DNA from: Bacteroidota bacterium
GTDB lineage: Bacteria > Bacteroidota > Bacteroidia > Chitinophagales > Chitinophagaceae
Length of the DNA stretch: 64,000 nt
NCBI GenBank assembly: GCA_023417815.1
Contig: JAEZEI010000014.1
Coordinates: 1-64,000, forward strand
Direction of reading: 5' to 3'
Below are positions 54,794 through 63,608 of the stretch, one piece after another; position 1 is the first letter of the stretch, and every line of letters begins with the position of its first letter. The notes below the pieces were generated by a model. That model was not told the origin of the DNA. It ran no database searches and saw only the letters and a program-made list of their open reading frames with translations. A program made the translations under genes and the position numbers.

Positions 54794-55939
54794 CTATTCC
54801 TTCCTGAAATATGCAAACCTGTCCTTTAATCGCAGGAATGGCTTTTCGAAGAACCTGTAACTTATATAGGCTACTATTATAGTAAGAGCAAGACTCACGG
54901 CTGTTTCCAGGAAGACCACCTGCCACACCTCTGAATTAAGACCAAATTTTTTGAATATCCCGGTAACCGCAGAAATGATAATAAAGTGGATGCAGTAGAG
55001 TCCATAAGTATAAATGCCCAGACGTGTAAGCGTTCGTAAGGAACGCATCTTATAAAAGCTGTTCTTTGAATAGCATTGTTCCAGGATCACCATTAGTATT
55101 ACTGTGGCAGTGAATCCTCTTTCAAACACCCGTATAACGTGGTTTTGCAGCATATACTCATCCCGGAATAAAAGAATTCCGGCGAGCGCCAGGTAAAGCG
55201 ATATGATCACTGCCCTTGGCAGGTCTTCCACAAATTTTCCAAACCTGGGTTTTTCGCTGATCAGCCACGCGCCTCCCGCCCCAATGGCCATATCACCGAT
55301 ACAACTTAATGTATGCATCTCGTGAAGAATCGGTACGTCGTTGAAGGCACGGTAAAAAAGACTGCCTGTGATAATGATCACAAAAGGGATCCAATATTTC
55401 CTCACTGGAAAGAAAGAAAGTATTACCGGCCATACAAGGTAGAATTGCTCTTCTATTGCCACGCTCCACAATACTCCAAGTCCTGTGGCATCTGGCAGGC
55501 CGTTCTTTATATAATCGAAGTTATTTATGAAGAGAACATAGTACCATGGGTTGGCCGACTCATTATACACTCCCCCTGCCATCTGTTTGGCGAGCGGAAA
55601 AAGAACGAAACCCACGAAAACACAGGCATAATATAAGGGCCAGATCCGGAGTATCCTTCTAACCCAGAAATTGGGAATGTTGATCTTACCGTTAAGTTTC
55701 TTTTCTTTTATGAGAAGGTAGGTAATAAGGAATCCGCTAAGGACAAAGAAAAAATTAACTCCCAGGAATCCGTTTCCGAATATGTCGTACTTGACAGTAT
55801 GATATAAACCGGAATCTTTTATATGGGCGAATTCGGTATGAAAGCTGTGGAAAAAAAACACCGAAAGAAAGCACAGGAACCGAAGACCGTCGAGGTTCTC
55901 AAAATAAAGTTTCTGCTTTTTATCCTCATTTATTGCCAT
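54794..55939 (-). CDS. Acyltransferase family 3 (OafA-like) membrane protein
   Basis: 381 residues, about ten helices. 'YFENLDGLRFLCFLSVFFFH' at the N-terminus has the family's Arg and His catalytic positions, followed by 'GVNFFFVLSGFLIT', 'NFWVRRILRIWPLYY' and 'LWSVAIEEQFYLVWP'. These four blocks are classic for OafA-type O-acetyltransferases of polysaccharide and LPS. The ATG at 55939 is used in preference to a TTG at 55963. It is separate from the right-arm acyltransferase at 39314. It stands alone with 246 bases upstream of the methyltransferase gene. Confidence 0.9.
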   Translation of the reverse strand: MAINEDKKQKLYFENLDGLRFLCFLSVFFFHSFHTEFAHIKDSGLYHTVKYDIFGNGFLGVNFFFVLSGFLITYLLIKEKKLNGKINIPNFWVRRILRIWPLYYACVFVGFVLFPLAKQMAGGVYNESANPWYYVLFINNFDYIKNGLPDATGLGVLWSVAIEEQFYLVWPVILSFFPVRKYWIPFVIIITGSLFYRAFNDVPILHEMHTLSCIGDMAIGAGGAWLISEKPRFGKFVEDLPRAVIISLYLALAGILLFRDEYMLQNHVIRVFERGFTATVILMVILEQCYSKNSFYKMRSLRTLTRLGIYTYGLYCIHFIIISAVTGIFKKFGLNSEVWQVVFLETAVSLALTIIVAYISYRFFEKPFLRLKDRFAYFRKE

Positions 55940-56159
55940 AGGTGCAGGTTTTGGTGGGCACAATATAGGATTGTTATAGCTTTCCCAAAATCCGGTTTCT
56001 GCGGCATGATTTTTGGCTCCTTTAACATTCGCGGTTAGATTAACTGTGTGGCATAAATTTTTTACTTTTCAATGACTTTTATATAAATTATTTTTATCTT
56101 TTAACTTGAAATTCAATATTTTGTGAACTCGAATTTAAATCACCTTTAAGTGTCCGATT

Positions 56160-58889
56160 ATGAAAAGAAAGCTTTACGCTCGAGAACTTACGGAAACAAA
56201 CGAACCTGGTAAGGCGGTGCCGTTCCTGAAACGAATAATGCTTGCTCTTGCCCTGGTGTTTACATCACATTCCTTATTTGCCCAGGCTGGGGAGGCGCTG
56301 CATTTTGACGGTACTAACGACAGGGTAGACATTCCTGTTGTAGTTACCGGGAGTTACACCAAAGAATTGTGGATACGCCCCGATGTGGCTGCCCTCTCTG
56401 CATTCCCCAATTTACTTTCAGGCGCTCAAACAGCAATATTCCTGAATAATGGAAATTTGTCTGCAGGGCACGCACCTGGATTTAACCAGGTCCTGGATCC
56501 ATCAGGTGCACTTCCGGCAGGAGTATGGACACATGTTGCAGTAACTTACGACAGTGTTACCAACCTGATGACATTATTTAAAAATGGAGTCCAGGTTGCA
56601 CAGAACCTTGCCCCAGCTCATGCAGAAACTTTTTTAAGGATCGGTACTTTCTCCAATTCGAACTTTTTTACCGGTGGCATTGATGAAGTGCGTATATGGG
56701 ATTATGCACGTTCCGGCGCAGATATTCTTGCAACGCTTAACTGCGCCTTACAGGGCGATGAGCCCAATCTCCTGGCCTATTATAATTTTGATCATGGAGT
56801 TGCCGGCGCAGATAATACAGGTATCACTACGCTTTCTGATATGCAGGATGAATGTATTCCTGATAATGGTACTCTGGTAAATTTCACTCTAAATGGTGCA
56901 ACATCCAACTGGATCTCACCAGGGGCATCAATAACCTTCACTTGCCCCGGCTTTTATGAGAACATAAATGTGACCGGTAATCTTAATTGCTTTGAGTCAG
57001 GTGATATGTCACCCTCATTGGTAGATCATACCAATTTTGGTGATTTTGGTATCAACCCGCTTATAAGAACCTTTACAATCGAGAACACCGGAACGGATAC
57101 ATTATTTATAACCAATGTAACCATCACCGGACCCGATGCATCCGATTTTGCTATCACAGGAGCCGCTGCTGATACAGTTTTAGCCGGCTCATCCACAACG
57201 CTTGAGATCACCTTTACTGGATCGGGCACTATTGATCCGAAGAATGCTGTGGTCACCATCGAGAACAGCGATGAAGATGAAGGAGAATTTGTTTTTGCCA
57301 TAACAGGTTATAACCGCGGTCCGGGTGAAGCCCTTCATTTCGATGGTCTGAACGACTCGATCCAGCTTCCGTTTGTCCTTTCCGGAAGTTATACTAAAGA
57401 AGTATGGATCAATACCGCGCAACTTACCGCGTTCCCTAATCTTATTTCGGACGACGCTACTGCAATGTTCCTTAACAACGGGAGGATCGCAGCTGGTCAT
57501 GCCCCAACATTTACGCAACTCCTGGATCCAACCCCGGTTGTAGCAAACACCTGGTACCATATGGCTGTTACCTATGATGCCGGAACCGGTGATATGGTAT
57601 TGTATAAGGATGGGGTAGTTGTGGCAAGCGCTACCGGTGTAGGCCCATATACTGCAACTAAAAATCTCGCACTGGGAACATTCCAGAATGGGAACTTTTA
57701 TAATGGATTAATGGATGAAGTTCGGATCTGGAATACTGTTAGAACCCAGGCGGAGATTATTGCCAGCATGAATTGCGAACTATCAGGTGATGAGCCGGAT
57801 CTCCAGGCATATTATAAATTTAACCAGGGTGCTGCAAGCGGCGCGAACCCAGGTGATACCCTGCTCATAGATTCCGATGAGAAATGCGTTCCACTGAATG
57901 GAAGATTGTTCAATTTCGCATTGAATACAGCGAATTCAAACTTCATCGAACCAGGCGCTCCTGTGTCTGGTATATGTGCAGGCACATTCCCCAATATTGC
58001 GCTTAGCAGCGGAGGTGCATGTATCGATGTTTGTGATACCACCCCATCGTTTACCGACAGCACAGATTTTGGAATATATACCAATACGCCGATTGTTCGC
58101 ACATTCACCATCACTAATACAGGCTCAAGTGATCTTACCTTAACAGGTACTCCAACCATCCTCATAACAGGACCGGATGCAGCAATGTTCACGGTGATCG
58201 ATAACCCTGATGTTGTGATAGGAGCTTCAGCAAGCACCAATTTCACCATCCAGTTTGTTGCTGCAAGTCTTGGTATTAAAACCGCCGTAGTTACCATACT
58301 GAGCGATGACGGCGATGAGGCTTCCTACTGCTTTACCATCCAGGGTGAAGGTTCCTCGATAGTGCCGGTAACCTTGCTCACATTTGACGGTAGCCTGCAG
58401 GGTTCATCAGTTAAATTGAACTGGAAGACAGGAGCAGAAGCTAACTTCCGCGGATTTGAGGTGTACAGGTCAAATGCAGCGCAGGAATCATGGGAGAATA
58501 TCGGTTTTGTAGAAGCCAGTGGAAATGCCGGCGGCAGTACTTACAGCCTCGTTGATTTCGCTCCAATGAATGGTGTGAATACCTACAGGCTTCGCCAGGT
58601 AGACCTGGACGGAACTGCGCGTTTCAGCAATATTGTGGCTGTAAACAATACGAACAGGAATACGGTGGTAACCACATATCCTAATCCTTTCCAAAGTGGG
58701 GTTCAGATCGTATTCAACGATTCGAAATTGCTGAACACCATAGCTACTGTTCGCAATATAACCGGTGCGAAAGTGGCTGAGGTCCGGCTGACAAATTATC
58801 GTCAGCAGGTCAACCTGTCGAACCTTGCAAAGGGCATGTACGTGATCAATTTCACTAATGGTGAAGTGATCAGGGTGCTGAAACAATAA
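56160..58889 (+). CDS. Secreted double LamG / choice-of-anchor D protein with T9SS tail
   Basis: 909 residues. An unusually long, charged stretch (1-24) precedes the hydrophobic signal segment (about 25-41, 'LFAQ'). LamG domain 1 (about 43-230), choice-of-anchor D domain 1 (about 270-385), LamG 2 (about 390-585) and anchor D 2 (about 625-735) form an internal duplication: each half begins 'GEALHFDG'. An FN3-like linker 'VPVTLLTFDGSLQGSS' and a type IX sorting domain 'TYPNPFQSG' (about 838-909) finish it. There is no catalytic domain; glycan or surface binding is likely. Confidence 0.85.
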   Translation: MKRKLYARELTETNEPGKAVPFLKRIMLALALVFTSHSLFAQAGEALHFDGTNDRVDIPVVVTGSYTKELWIRPDVAALSAFPNLLSGAQTAIFLNNGNLSAGHAPGFNQVLDPSGALPAGVWTHVAVTYDSVTNLMTLFKNGVQVAQNLAPAHAETFLRIGTFSNSNFFTGGIDEVRIWDYARSGADILATLNCALQGDEPNLLAYYNFDHGVAGADNTGITTLSDMQDECIPDNGTLVNFTLNGATSNWISPGASITFTCPGFYENINVTGNLNCFESGDMSPSLVDHTNFGDFGINPLIRTFTIENTGTDTLFITNVTITGPDASDFAITGAAADTVLAGSSTTLEITFTGSGTIDPKNAVVTIENSDEDEGEFVFAITGYNRGPGEALHFDGLNDSIQLPFVLSGSYTKEVWINTAQLTAFPNLISDDATAMFLNNGRIAAGHAPTFTQLLDPTPVVANTWYHMAVTYDAGTGDMVLYKDGVVVASATGVGPYTATKNLALGTFQNGNFYNGLMDEVRIWNTVRTQAEIIASMNCELSGDEPDLQAYYKFNQGAASGANPGDTLLIDSDEKCVPLNGRLFNFALNTANSNFIEPGAPVSGICAGTFPNIALSSGGACIDVCDTTPSFTDSTDFGIYTNTPIVRTFTITNTGSSDLTLTGTPTILITGPDAAMFTVIDNPDVVIGASASTNFTIQFVAASLGIKTAVVTILSDDGDEASYCFTIQGEGSSIVPVTLLTFDGSLQGSSVKLNWKTGAEANFRGFEVYRSNAAQESWENIGFVEASGNAGGSTYSLVDFAPMNGVNTYRLRQVDLDGTARFSNIVAVNNTNRNTVVTTYPNPFQSGVQIVFNDSKLLNTIATVRNITGAKVAEVRLTNYRQQVNLSNLAKGMYVINFTNGEVIRVLKQ

Positions 58890-58909
58890 TAGTGTTCTTA
58901 TTCAACGGA

Positions 58910-58938
58910 GACCGCGCCAAATGGTGCGGTCTTTTTTA
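58910..58938 (+). terminator. Rho-independent terminator
   Basis: A perfect 9-bp stem, allowing one G-T pair, GACCGCGCC/GGTGCGGTC, with loop AAAT is followed by six T, 21 bases after the stop of the double-LamG gene. Confidence 0.9.
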
Positions 58939-58995
58939 TACCATTCCCTGAAGAAATCAAAGTGCTCATTTTAAAAATTGTATCACTTTGTTTGT

Positions 58996-59084
58996 GTGTT
59001 GAATATTGAAGATTTTTGTGACATTCAGCTTGTGACAACTTCATTAATGTCACAAAAAAAATGTCACAACAAGTCATTCAACAC
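58996..59084. repeat. 89-nt triple-nested inverted repeat
   Basis: Three perfectly nested stems: GTGTTGAAT/ATTCAACAC (58996-59004, 59076-59084), TTGTGACATT/AATGTCACAA (59016-59025, 59060-59069) and TTGTGACA/TGTCACAA (59030-59037, 59048-59055). The inner loop is 10 bases. The two inner stems also make TTGTGACA a direct repeat, so it could be a multi-site operator or a structured RNA. Confidence 0.7.
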
Positions 59085-59201
59085 GATAATGATTTCCATG
59101 TGATTACCAATGAGTTTATCTAAACTCATCAATAATTATAAAAATCATTAATATTAAAATTTGATTAACATCGATCCTTCTTCAAAAAAGGGTCTTATTC
59201 T

Positions 59202-59209
59202 TAATTTTG
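59202..59209 (+). promoter_or_regulatory. Bacteroidota -7 element (TAATTTTG)
   Basis: TAATTTTG matches TAnnTTTG. It lies 80 bases before the transpeptidase ATG. No TTG is seen at -33 (the region reads CTTCTTC), so confidence is limited. Confidence 0.35.
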
Positions 59210-59288
59210 CAGTCGTCGTTTTCCAAATCTATATCCATATCCGCCGATCCTCCTGGACCCGGTTAACCTAAAAAACACGATAATATTT

Positions 59289-60053
59289 ATGACTTTAAGA
59301 TCCTTGAAGAAAAGCCTCCCATATGTTCTACCTGTATTCTTGATTTCAATTTCTCTAGCTTCCACACCTTCTTTACTGGCCACTAAGGCTGGTCCGGTTG
59401 TACCTGATCTTGAAATCCCGGCCCCCGTAGTAAAGGAAACAGAAGTAAATGTTTCTGAAAAAGCTGCTATGCTTTATGATGAACTGGAATTACAGAAGAA
59501 GGGACTTTCAGAAGATGCATTCATTTATGCTATGAAAGGATTTGACAAGCTGGTGAAAGAAGGAAAGGTTTCCAATAAAAGATTGCTCACCGTTGCAGAT
59601 TTTACAAAATCTTCTGCTCAGAAACGATTCTTCGTTATCGACGTTAAAAATGAGAAGGTGCTATATCATACATGGGTTGCGCACGGTCGCGGTTCTGGTG
59701 GCGAGTTTGCCAATTCATTTTCGAATATTCCTGAAAGTTACCAGAGTAGCCTTGGATTTTACGTAACATCTGGAACTTATAATGGGAAAAATGGTTTCAG
59801 TATGCGTTTAGAAGGACTTGAGGCTGGCATTAACAGCAATGCTTTGAACCGGGCGATCGTTATCCACGGAGCCCCTTATGTAAGCCAGGGTTTCATAAAT
59901 GCACGGGGATATATTGGCCGAAGTCACGGTTGCCCCGCACTTCCGGAAAATTTGAATAAGCCGATCATAGAGACGATAAAAGATGGTTCTCTCTTATTCA
60001 TATACAGCACTAAGAATAATTACACGGAAAGGTCTCGTATTCTGAATGCCTGA
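59289..60053 (+). CDS. Murein L,D-transpeptidase catalytic-domain family protein (YkuD_2-like)
   Basis: 254 residues. The N-terminal hydrophobic segment (about 13-32) is a signal peptide or anchor. The C-terminal domain (about 100-245) has 'FFVIDVKNEKVLYHTWVAHG', 'NRAIVIHGAPYVS' (catalytic His region) and 'GRSHGCPALP', with the catalytic Cys in SHGCPAL. This is the large-type YkuD_2 family, which may remodel peptidoglycan or attach proteins to it. The nested hairpin upstream may govern its expression. It ends 20 bases before a strong terminator. Confidence 0.85.
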   Translation: MTLRSLKKSLPYVLPVFLISISLASTPSLLATKAGPVVPDLEIPAPVVKETEVNVSEKAAMLYDELELQKKGLSEDAFIYAMKGFDKLVKEGKVSNKRLLTVADFTKSSAQKRFFVIDVKNEKVLYHTWVAHGRGSGGEFANSFSNIPESYQSSLGFYVTSGTYNGKNGFSMRLEGLEAGINSNALNRAIVIHGAPYVSQGFINARGYIGRSHGCPALPENLNKPIIETIKDGSLLFIYSTKNNYTERSRILNA

Positions 60054-60072
60054 TCTATAGATTTATTGAACG

Positions 60073-60100
60073 GGCTGTCTCATTTGGGGCAGCCTTTTTT
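60073..60100 (+). terminator. Rho-independent terminator
   Basis: A 9-bp stem GGCTGTCTC/GGGGCAGCC (two G-T pairs), loop ATTT, followed by a six-T run. Confidence 0.85.
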
Positions 60101-60374
60101 ATTATATACCCCTTTTTCCACCCCAGGGGTCCACCATACCTCCTCCCCAATTTTAAGTTCGGAAATATTCCAATACAAGACAATCCCCCGAATTCGCTAT
60201 TTAACATCACCAATATCCTTCACTTAACTTTCTTAATCTCACCCTTATATTTATTACTGACACACTTAATTTTTCCTGGTTCTTACCTATAATTCCTTCC
60301 AGCAATCCTTATTATAAAGCGGCTTACTACGTCGCTCCGCACTCTTTTCCTATCTTTATAAAAACCGATCACCT
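60101..60374. other. Region between the L,D-transpeptidase terminator and dapA
   Basis: The first 100 bases are the dispersed repeat copy B. The remainder is AT-rich with no recognised gene. TATCTTTA at 60352-60359, a near match to TAnnTTTG, precedes dapA by about 16 bases and may be its -7 element. Confidence 0.45.
60106..60202 (+). repeat. Copy B of a dispersed 97-bp repeat
   Basis: Aligned end to end with 54633-54730. Shared blocks: ACCCC-TTTTT, GGGGTCC-CCAT, CCTCCTCCCCAA, AAGTTCGGAAA, AGACAAT-CCCCG and ATTCGC. It lies between the L,D-transpeptidase terminator and dapA, on the same strand as both. Confidence 0.65.
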
Positions 60375-61253
60375 ATGGATCTTAAGAAAACCCTTCGCGG
60401 AACCGGCTGTGCAGTTGTAACACCTTTTTCTGCAGATGGCGAAGTTGATTACCCCGCTCTTGAAAGGCTCTTAGAGCATTTAATCACCAATGGGATCAAC
60501 TATATTGTTTCGCTCGGTACAACAGGGGAAACACCGGTATTGAATTCAGATGAAAAGAAAAAGATCACAGAATTCACCTCGAAGCAAATCAATGGCCGGG
60601 TGCCTCTTGTGATCGGTATCGGCGGAAATAATACGGCAGAATTAGTTGAATCGCTTAAAGAATTTCCGCTTGAAGATGCTGTAGCAGTGCTTAGCGCAAG
60701 CCCCTATTACAACAAACCTTCACAGGAAGGGCTATACCAGCATTATGTTCAGCTTGCGGAAGCTTCTCCAAAACCAATAATCCTTTATAATGTACCGGGC
60801 CGAACCGGAAGAAATATGTCGGCCGCTACCACGCTTCGACTTGCAGAGCATCCAAACATCGCAGGGATTAAGGAGGCAAGTGGGGACATAGTGCAATGCA
60901 TGGAGATAATGCGGGGATGTCCTGAACACTTTCTGGTGATAAGTGGTGACGATGCGCTTGCGCTTCCACAAATTGCCTGCGGAATGGATGGTGTGATCAG
61001 CGTTGCAGCCAATTGTTTTCCATTTGATTTTGCTGCCATGGTGAATGCAGCCCTGAACCAGGATCTGAAGCAGGCAAAGCAATTGAATGATAAGCTCATG
61101 CCCGCTTACGATCTTATGTTCGCTGAAAATAATCCAGCAGGGGCTAAAGCCTTTCTCGCAGAAATGGGCATCATGCAAAATAATGTTCGCCTGCCGGTCG
61201 TTCCCCTTAGTAAAGAGCTTCATGCTAAGGTGAAAACTTACCTCGGAAAATAA
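60375..61253 (+). CDS. dapA: 4-hydroxy-tetrahydrodipicolinate synthase
   Basis: 292 residues, usual DapA length and TIM-barrel fold. It condenses pyruvate with aspartate semialdehyde for lysine and meso-diaminopimelate. 'GTGCAVVTPF', 'VSLGTTGETPVL' (Thr-Thr dyad), 'PIILYNVPGRTG' (catalytic Tyr) and 'IAGIKEASGD' (Schiff-base Lys) are intact. The last bases include the start of the following gene (TAATG, 1-base overlap), so the two are probably one transcript. Its product feeds the peptide cross-bridge that the L,D-transpeptidase upstream could use. Confidence 0.95.
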   Translation: MDLKKTLRGTGCAVVTPFSADGEVDYPALERLLEHLITNGINYIVSLGTTGETPVLNSDEKKKITEFTSKQINGRVPLVIGIGGNNTAELVESLKEFPLEDAVAVLSASPYYNKPSQEGLYQHYVQLAEASPKPIILYNVPGRTGRNMSAATTLRLAEHPNIAGIKEASGDIVQCMEIMRGCPEHFLVISGDDALALPQIACGMDGVISVAANCFPFDFAAMVNAALNQDLKQAKQLNDKLMPAYDLMFAENNPAGAKAFLAEMGIMQNNVRLPVVPLSKELHAKVKTYLGK

Positions 61254-62263
61254 TGAAGGCACTGCTTCTAGCCATATTCGTATTAAGTATCCAGCAGTCG
61301 TGGTCACAATTCACACTTTCCATAAAAGTTGAGGACGATCAGCTGCTTGTAGGCGATCACCTCGCCATCAAAGGCTTTGTAGTTTCCAGGGACACAACAA
61401 TTGTTAGCGCGGTTAGACTCCTGGATAGTGATATCGATATTGATGTCCCCGTTTATCCTGGAAATGTTAGTTATAAGCTTGAAATAATTCATTCGAGAGG
61501 TGACCTGGACCTTGCTCTCTCTTATGCTGGTAAGTATGAGGCATCCGCAGATACATTAATAAAATTTTCCTCACCTGCAGATGAAGTTGCGCCTTCCCAT
61601 GTAATTGAGATGCCAGGTATTAATGCTGATCTGAATACTTTCCTGCCCGGCAATTATGACGCGAAAAAAAGCCTTCCGCATATTCTTTTTGTGACGTGGA
61701 AGAATAAATTATTAAAGCATGAGAATGCTTGGTGGACAGGCATTTTGGAAGAAAGGCAAGCCATAGTGACCAGGGTGAATATCGCCAGTAATATTGATAC
61801 GATCTCTCTAAATGATATTTCTTCCTTTATTGCCGATACTGTTTCACATTCTATTCGCAGGAAATTTTCCCTGCTTCCTGGAAGAGAGAATTTTATCATC
61901 ACGGGGGAAGGGTTTGGTGCTACCATTGCACTTTCCGCAATACTGGACCATGAAGGAACCTTTGGGAGATCCGGTATCTTCCTTCCAAGTTTCAATAATC
62001 TTACTGAAGAGGCGATGGATAAAGTGAAGAAGCATGCTTCTAATGCCAACGGGATGTTCTTTTTCTATAATGGTGCACAGCCTGATGTTGAAGACAGGAA
62101 ATTCACATCGCGGATAATGGATGCCCTTGGTGCCGGTTCACGCTCCCTGATCTATGTTGTACACGATGAAGTCCGATCTGACAATACAGGCGACTGGAAA
62201 AAATGGTTCCCGGAATTTTATCGCTGGGTATTCAGCAACGGGTTGAACTATATTATAAGATAA
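61253..62263 (+). CDS. Secreted esterase-fold protein lacking its nucleophile
   Basis: 336 residues. Signal peptide 1-18 ('QQSWSQ'). The N-terminal domain (about 20-120) is beta-rich, perhaps Ig-like. The C-terminal domain (about 125-336) has the alpha/beta-hydrolase layout: 'LPHILFVTWKNK', 'NFIITGEGFGATIALSAIL' at the nucleophile elbow, and the ending 'DWKKWFPEFYRWVFSNGL', typical of YbbA/Fes-type esterases. The elbow reads G218-E-G220-F-G222, so Gly stands where Ser is required. It is likely a catalytically dead binding protein. It is coupled to dapA. Confidence 0.65.
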   Translation: MKALLLAIFVLSIQQSWSQFTLSIKVEDDQLLVGDHLAIKGFVVSRDTTIVSAVRLLDSDIDIDVPVYPGNVSYKLEIIHSRGDLDLALSYAGKYEASADTLIKFSSPADEVAPSHVIEMPGINADLNTFLPGNYDAKKSLPHILFVTWKNKLLKHENAWWTGILEERQAIVTRVNIASNIDTISLNDISSFIADTVSHSIRRKFSLLPGRENFIITGEGFGATIALSAILDHEGTFGRSGIFLPSFNNLTEEAMDKVKKHASNANGMFFFYNGAQPDVEDRKFTSRIMDALGAGSRSLIYVVHDEVRSDNTGDWKKWFPEFYRWVFSNGLNYIIR

Positions 62264-62690
62264 TCTCTCCCCGGGGAACTGGCGTTCCCGCCCCAAAAGA
62301 AAGTTAGGGAACAAAAATCCATTAACCGGTAAATAAACATTTAACCCGGATAAACTCCTCAATCAGACGAGGAACTGTCGTTCCCGCCCCAAATAAAAGT
62401 TAGGAATCAAAAATCCATTAGCCGGTAAATAAACGTTTAACCCGGATAAACTCCCCAATCAGACGGGGAACTGGCGTTCCCGCCCCAATTGATAGTTAGG
62501 AATCAAAAATTCATTAGCCGGTAAATAAACGTTTAACCCGAATAAACTCCCCAATCAGACGGGGAACTGGCGTTCCCGCCCCAAATAAAAGTTAGGGAAC
62601 AAAAATCCATTAGCCGGTAAATAAACATTTAACTCAAATAATTCCTCCAGCCGGGTAGGGTAGTTCATTCCCGGACCTGCCTCCTGGTCC
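62264..62690. other. Convergent intergenic region filled by tandem repeats
   Basis: 427 bases between the esterase-like gene and the leftward rnz gene. Nearly all of it is the four-unit 96-bp repeat array. No promoter or terminator was identified outside the repeat. Confidence 0.7.
62273..62656. repeat. Four 96-bp tandem repeats, perfectly phased
   Basis: Units start at 62273, 62369, 62465 and 62561, each exactly 96 bases with no insertion or deletion. The fourth decays after about 75 bases. Each unit opens GGGGAACTGGCGTTCCCGCCCC (a hairpin with a bulged G), then AAAGTTAGG, TCCATTAGCCGGTAAATAAAC, and ends CCCAATCAGAC. Stops occur in the frames read, so it does not seem to encode a protein. 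Confidence 0.92.
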
Positions 62691-63608
62691 TTATTTAGCC
62701 TTCTGTCCTACCTGGTAGCAGCATCCTTCAAGGGCGAGCTCTGTGTTCGGAAAGATCTCCAGGGTTTCTTTCAGGAATTCATCAAGATTTTCATACTTGG
62801 AAGAAAAATGGCCGATGATCAGTCTGCCGGCATTGGCGAGCTTTGCTATGGATCCGGCCTGTTTGGTGGTGGAGTGAAAACGTTTAAAGGCATGTTCAGC
62901 CAACCCGTCGAGGTAGGTGGTCTCATGATAAAGTAGATCAACATTCTTAACCCTGTCGGCCAGTTCTTCATGAAACAAAGTATCGGCACAATAAGCATAG
63001 GTGCGCGGCTCCGGAGCTTTTACGGTTACTTCATCATTTGGAATGATCGTTCCTTTTGCATGGATATAATCCTTGCCGGATTGAAGAACAGGATAATGAT
63101 TTTCCGGGATGCCATATGCTTTTGCACGGGCCGGGTCAACGCTTCTCGGGTTTCTTTTTTCCCGGAACAGGAAGCCGTAGCAGGGAATGCGGTGTTGTAC
63201 AGGAAAACAGCTAACTTCTATATGCGTGTCGTTGTGGATCACGCCTTCACCTTCTATGGTGTGGAAGTAAAGCGCATAGGGCAAAACGGTATCAGCAGCG
63301 GATAACTGAAGTTTGATGATCTCTTCAAGACCTGCCGGCGCATGAATATGCAGGTCATCAATCCTGTTGGTGAGACCCATGCTGTTGATGAGGCCAATAA
63401 GCCCGTAGTAATGATCGCCGTGCAGGTGAGAAATAAAGATATGATGGATCCGGCTGCGTTTTATTTTGTAACGCGAAAGCTGGAGCTGGGTACCTTCACC
63501 GCAATCGATCAGGTAAGTATCATGATCTGTCTGGAGTACCTGCGCTGTCGGATTCCTGCCGAAGGCAGGAAGAGCTGAATTGCTTCCCAGGATCGTTAGC
63601 GCAAACAT
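62691..63608 (-). CDS. rnz: Ribonuclease Z
   Basis: 305 residues, a metallo-beta-lactamase-fold endonuclease that trims tRNA 3' ends. Two zinc sites: 'SHLHGDHYYGL' (HxHxDH motif), 'VQHRIPCYGFLF' and 'AYCADTLFHEEL', then 'LYHETTYLD' and 'IIGHFSSKYEN'. 'NPTAQVLQTDHDTYLIDCGE' near the N-terminus matches the short-form RNase Z. It starts adjacent to the STAS gene's stop (1-base overlap), so the two may be one operon. tRNA-Asp in this window lacks encoded CCA, consistent with the need for this enzyme. Confidence 0.93.
   Translation of the reverse strand: MFALTILGSNSALPAFGRNPTAQVLQTDHDTYLIDCGEGTQLQLSRYKIKRSRIHHIFISHLHGDHYYGLIGLINSMGLTNRIDDLHIHAPAGLEEIIKLQLSAADTVLPYALYFHTIEGEGVIHNDTHIEVSCFPVQHRIPCYGFLFREKRNPRSVDPARAKAYGIPENHYPVLQSGKDYIHAKGTIIPNDEVTVKAPEPRTYAYCADTLFHEELADRVKNVDLLYHETTYLDGLAEHAFKRFHSTTKQAGSIAKLANAGRLIIGHFSSKYENLDEFLKETLEIFPNTELALEGCCYQVGQKAK

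Larger units (their letters stand above)
58890..59288. other. 399-base intergenic region before the L,D-transpeptidase gene
   Basis: It holds the terminator at 58910-58938, the nested inverted repeat at 58996-59084 and a -7-like site at 59202-59209. No coding frame was identified. Confidence 0.6.

Noticed and set aside
62138..62362. Short open frame on the minus strand across the first repeat
   Set aside because: It is opposite the esterase-like gene and runs into stops in the next repeat unit; no coding character.
62273..62656. Possible CRISPR array
   Set aside because: The whole 96-base unit is conserved. No variable spacers lie between short repeats and no cas gene is nearby.
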